Shown: one piece after another, positions 6,963 to 7,102 of the stretch | Layout: the number at the start of each line of letters is the position of its first letter | How positions within the stretch are numbered: position 1 is the first letter of the stretch | The notes under the pieces: model-generated | What the model saw: the letters and a program-made list of their open reading frames with translations, nothing else | What the model was told of the DNA's origin: nothing | Databases searched by the model: none | Source of the DNA: Flavobacteriaceae bacterium | Lineage (GTDB): Bacteria > Bacteroidota > Bacteroidia > Flavobacteriales > Flavobacteriaceae | Reading direction: 5' to 3' | Assembly (NCBI GenBank): GCA_030633285.1 | Contig: DAOVTC010000052.1 | Location: 1-7,102 of the forward strand | DNA: 7,102 nucleotides | Program-made: the position numbers and the translations under genes

Positions 6963-7102
6963 ATGAAAAAAATTAGTACACTTTTATTACTTTTTGTGAC
7001 AACATTGATTCTTTCCCAAAACAATAAAAAACCATATACATTTGATAATGTAAATATTGATGTGTTGAAAATGAAAGTATATGAAAAAGATACAACGGCA
7101 AA
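6963..7102 (+). CDS. Secreted protein, probably DUF3857 domain-containing (5' part only)
   Basis: The first 46 codons of a gene that runs off the right edge. Residues 1-18 form a clear signal peptide (MKKISTLLLLFVTTLILS) with likely cleavage before Q19. The mature start, with NVNIDVLKMKVYEKDTTA (29-46), resembles the N-terminus of flavobacterial DUF3857 proteins with transglutaminase-like domains, where a Val-x-x-x-x-Leu segment leads into KVYEKD(S/T)(S/T)A. That match is from memory and covers few residues, so the family name is tentative; an exported protein is secure. The gene lies 81 nt after the exonuclease stop. I see no good promoter match in that gap. Confidence 0.65.
   Translation, partial: MKKISTLLLLFVTTLILSQNNKKPYTFDNVNIDVLKMKVYEKDTTA

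Noticed and set aside
1..7102. CRISPR arrays, tRNA or rRNA genes, insertion sequences, phage or defence genes
   Set aside because: I saw no regularly spaced repeats, cloverleaf, transposase or integrase motifs; all long frames belong to transport, peptidase or nuclease families.

Overview
The window is strongly AT-rich and looks like chromosomal DNA from a member of the Bacteroidota, most likely Flavobacteriaceae. The evidence is the protein families present, A-rich leaders without clear Shine-Dalgarno sites, and promoter elements of the Bacteroidota type (TAnnTTTG at -7). Both ends cut through genes.

Left half: a vitamin B12 (corrinoid) uptake locus in two divergent arms. On the minus strand is the N-terminal 412 codons of a BtuB-like TonB-dependent outer-membrane receptor, preceded by a well-formed cobalamin riboswitch (about 1280-1480) and a matching promoter. 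On the plus strand, three genes read away from it: a BtuF-like substrate-binding lipoprotein (1579-2754), a BtuC-like permease (open frame 2784-3854) and a BtuD-like ATPase (3867-4658). Together they would carry a corrinoid across the outer membrane (receptor with TonB), through the periplasm (binding protein) and across the inner membrane (permease and ATPase). The riboswitch serves only the receptor arm; none is visible ahead of the ABC operon.

Right half: three genes on the plus strand with no evident link to B12. They are an M28-family zinc aminopeptidase lipoprotein with its own promoter (4754-5755), a DnaQ-type exonuclease fused to a UvrC-like GIY-YIG domain (5802-6881), and the first 46 codons of a secreted protein whose N-terminus resembles DUF3857 proteins (from 6963).

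Most of the window is recognisable biology, and I see no evidence of a wholly new system. The points most worth checking are the permease without a standard start codon; the exonuclease fusion, whose GIY-YIG domain has lost its expected catalytic residues and whose UvrC-like cysteine-rich segment is missing; the one-sided placement of the riboswitch; and a possible start-codon hairpin in its expression platform.
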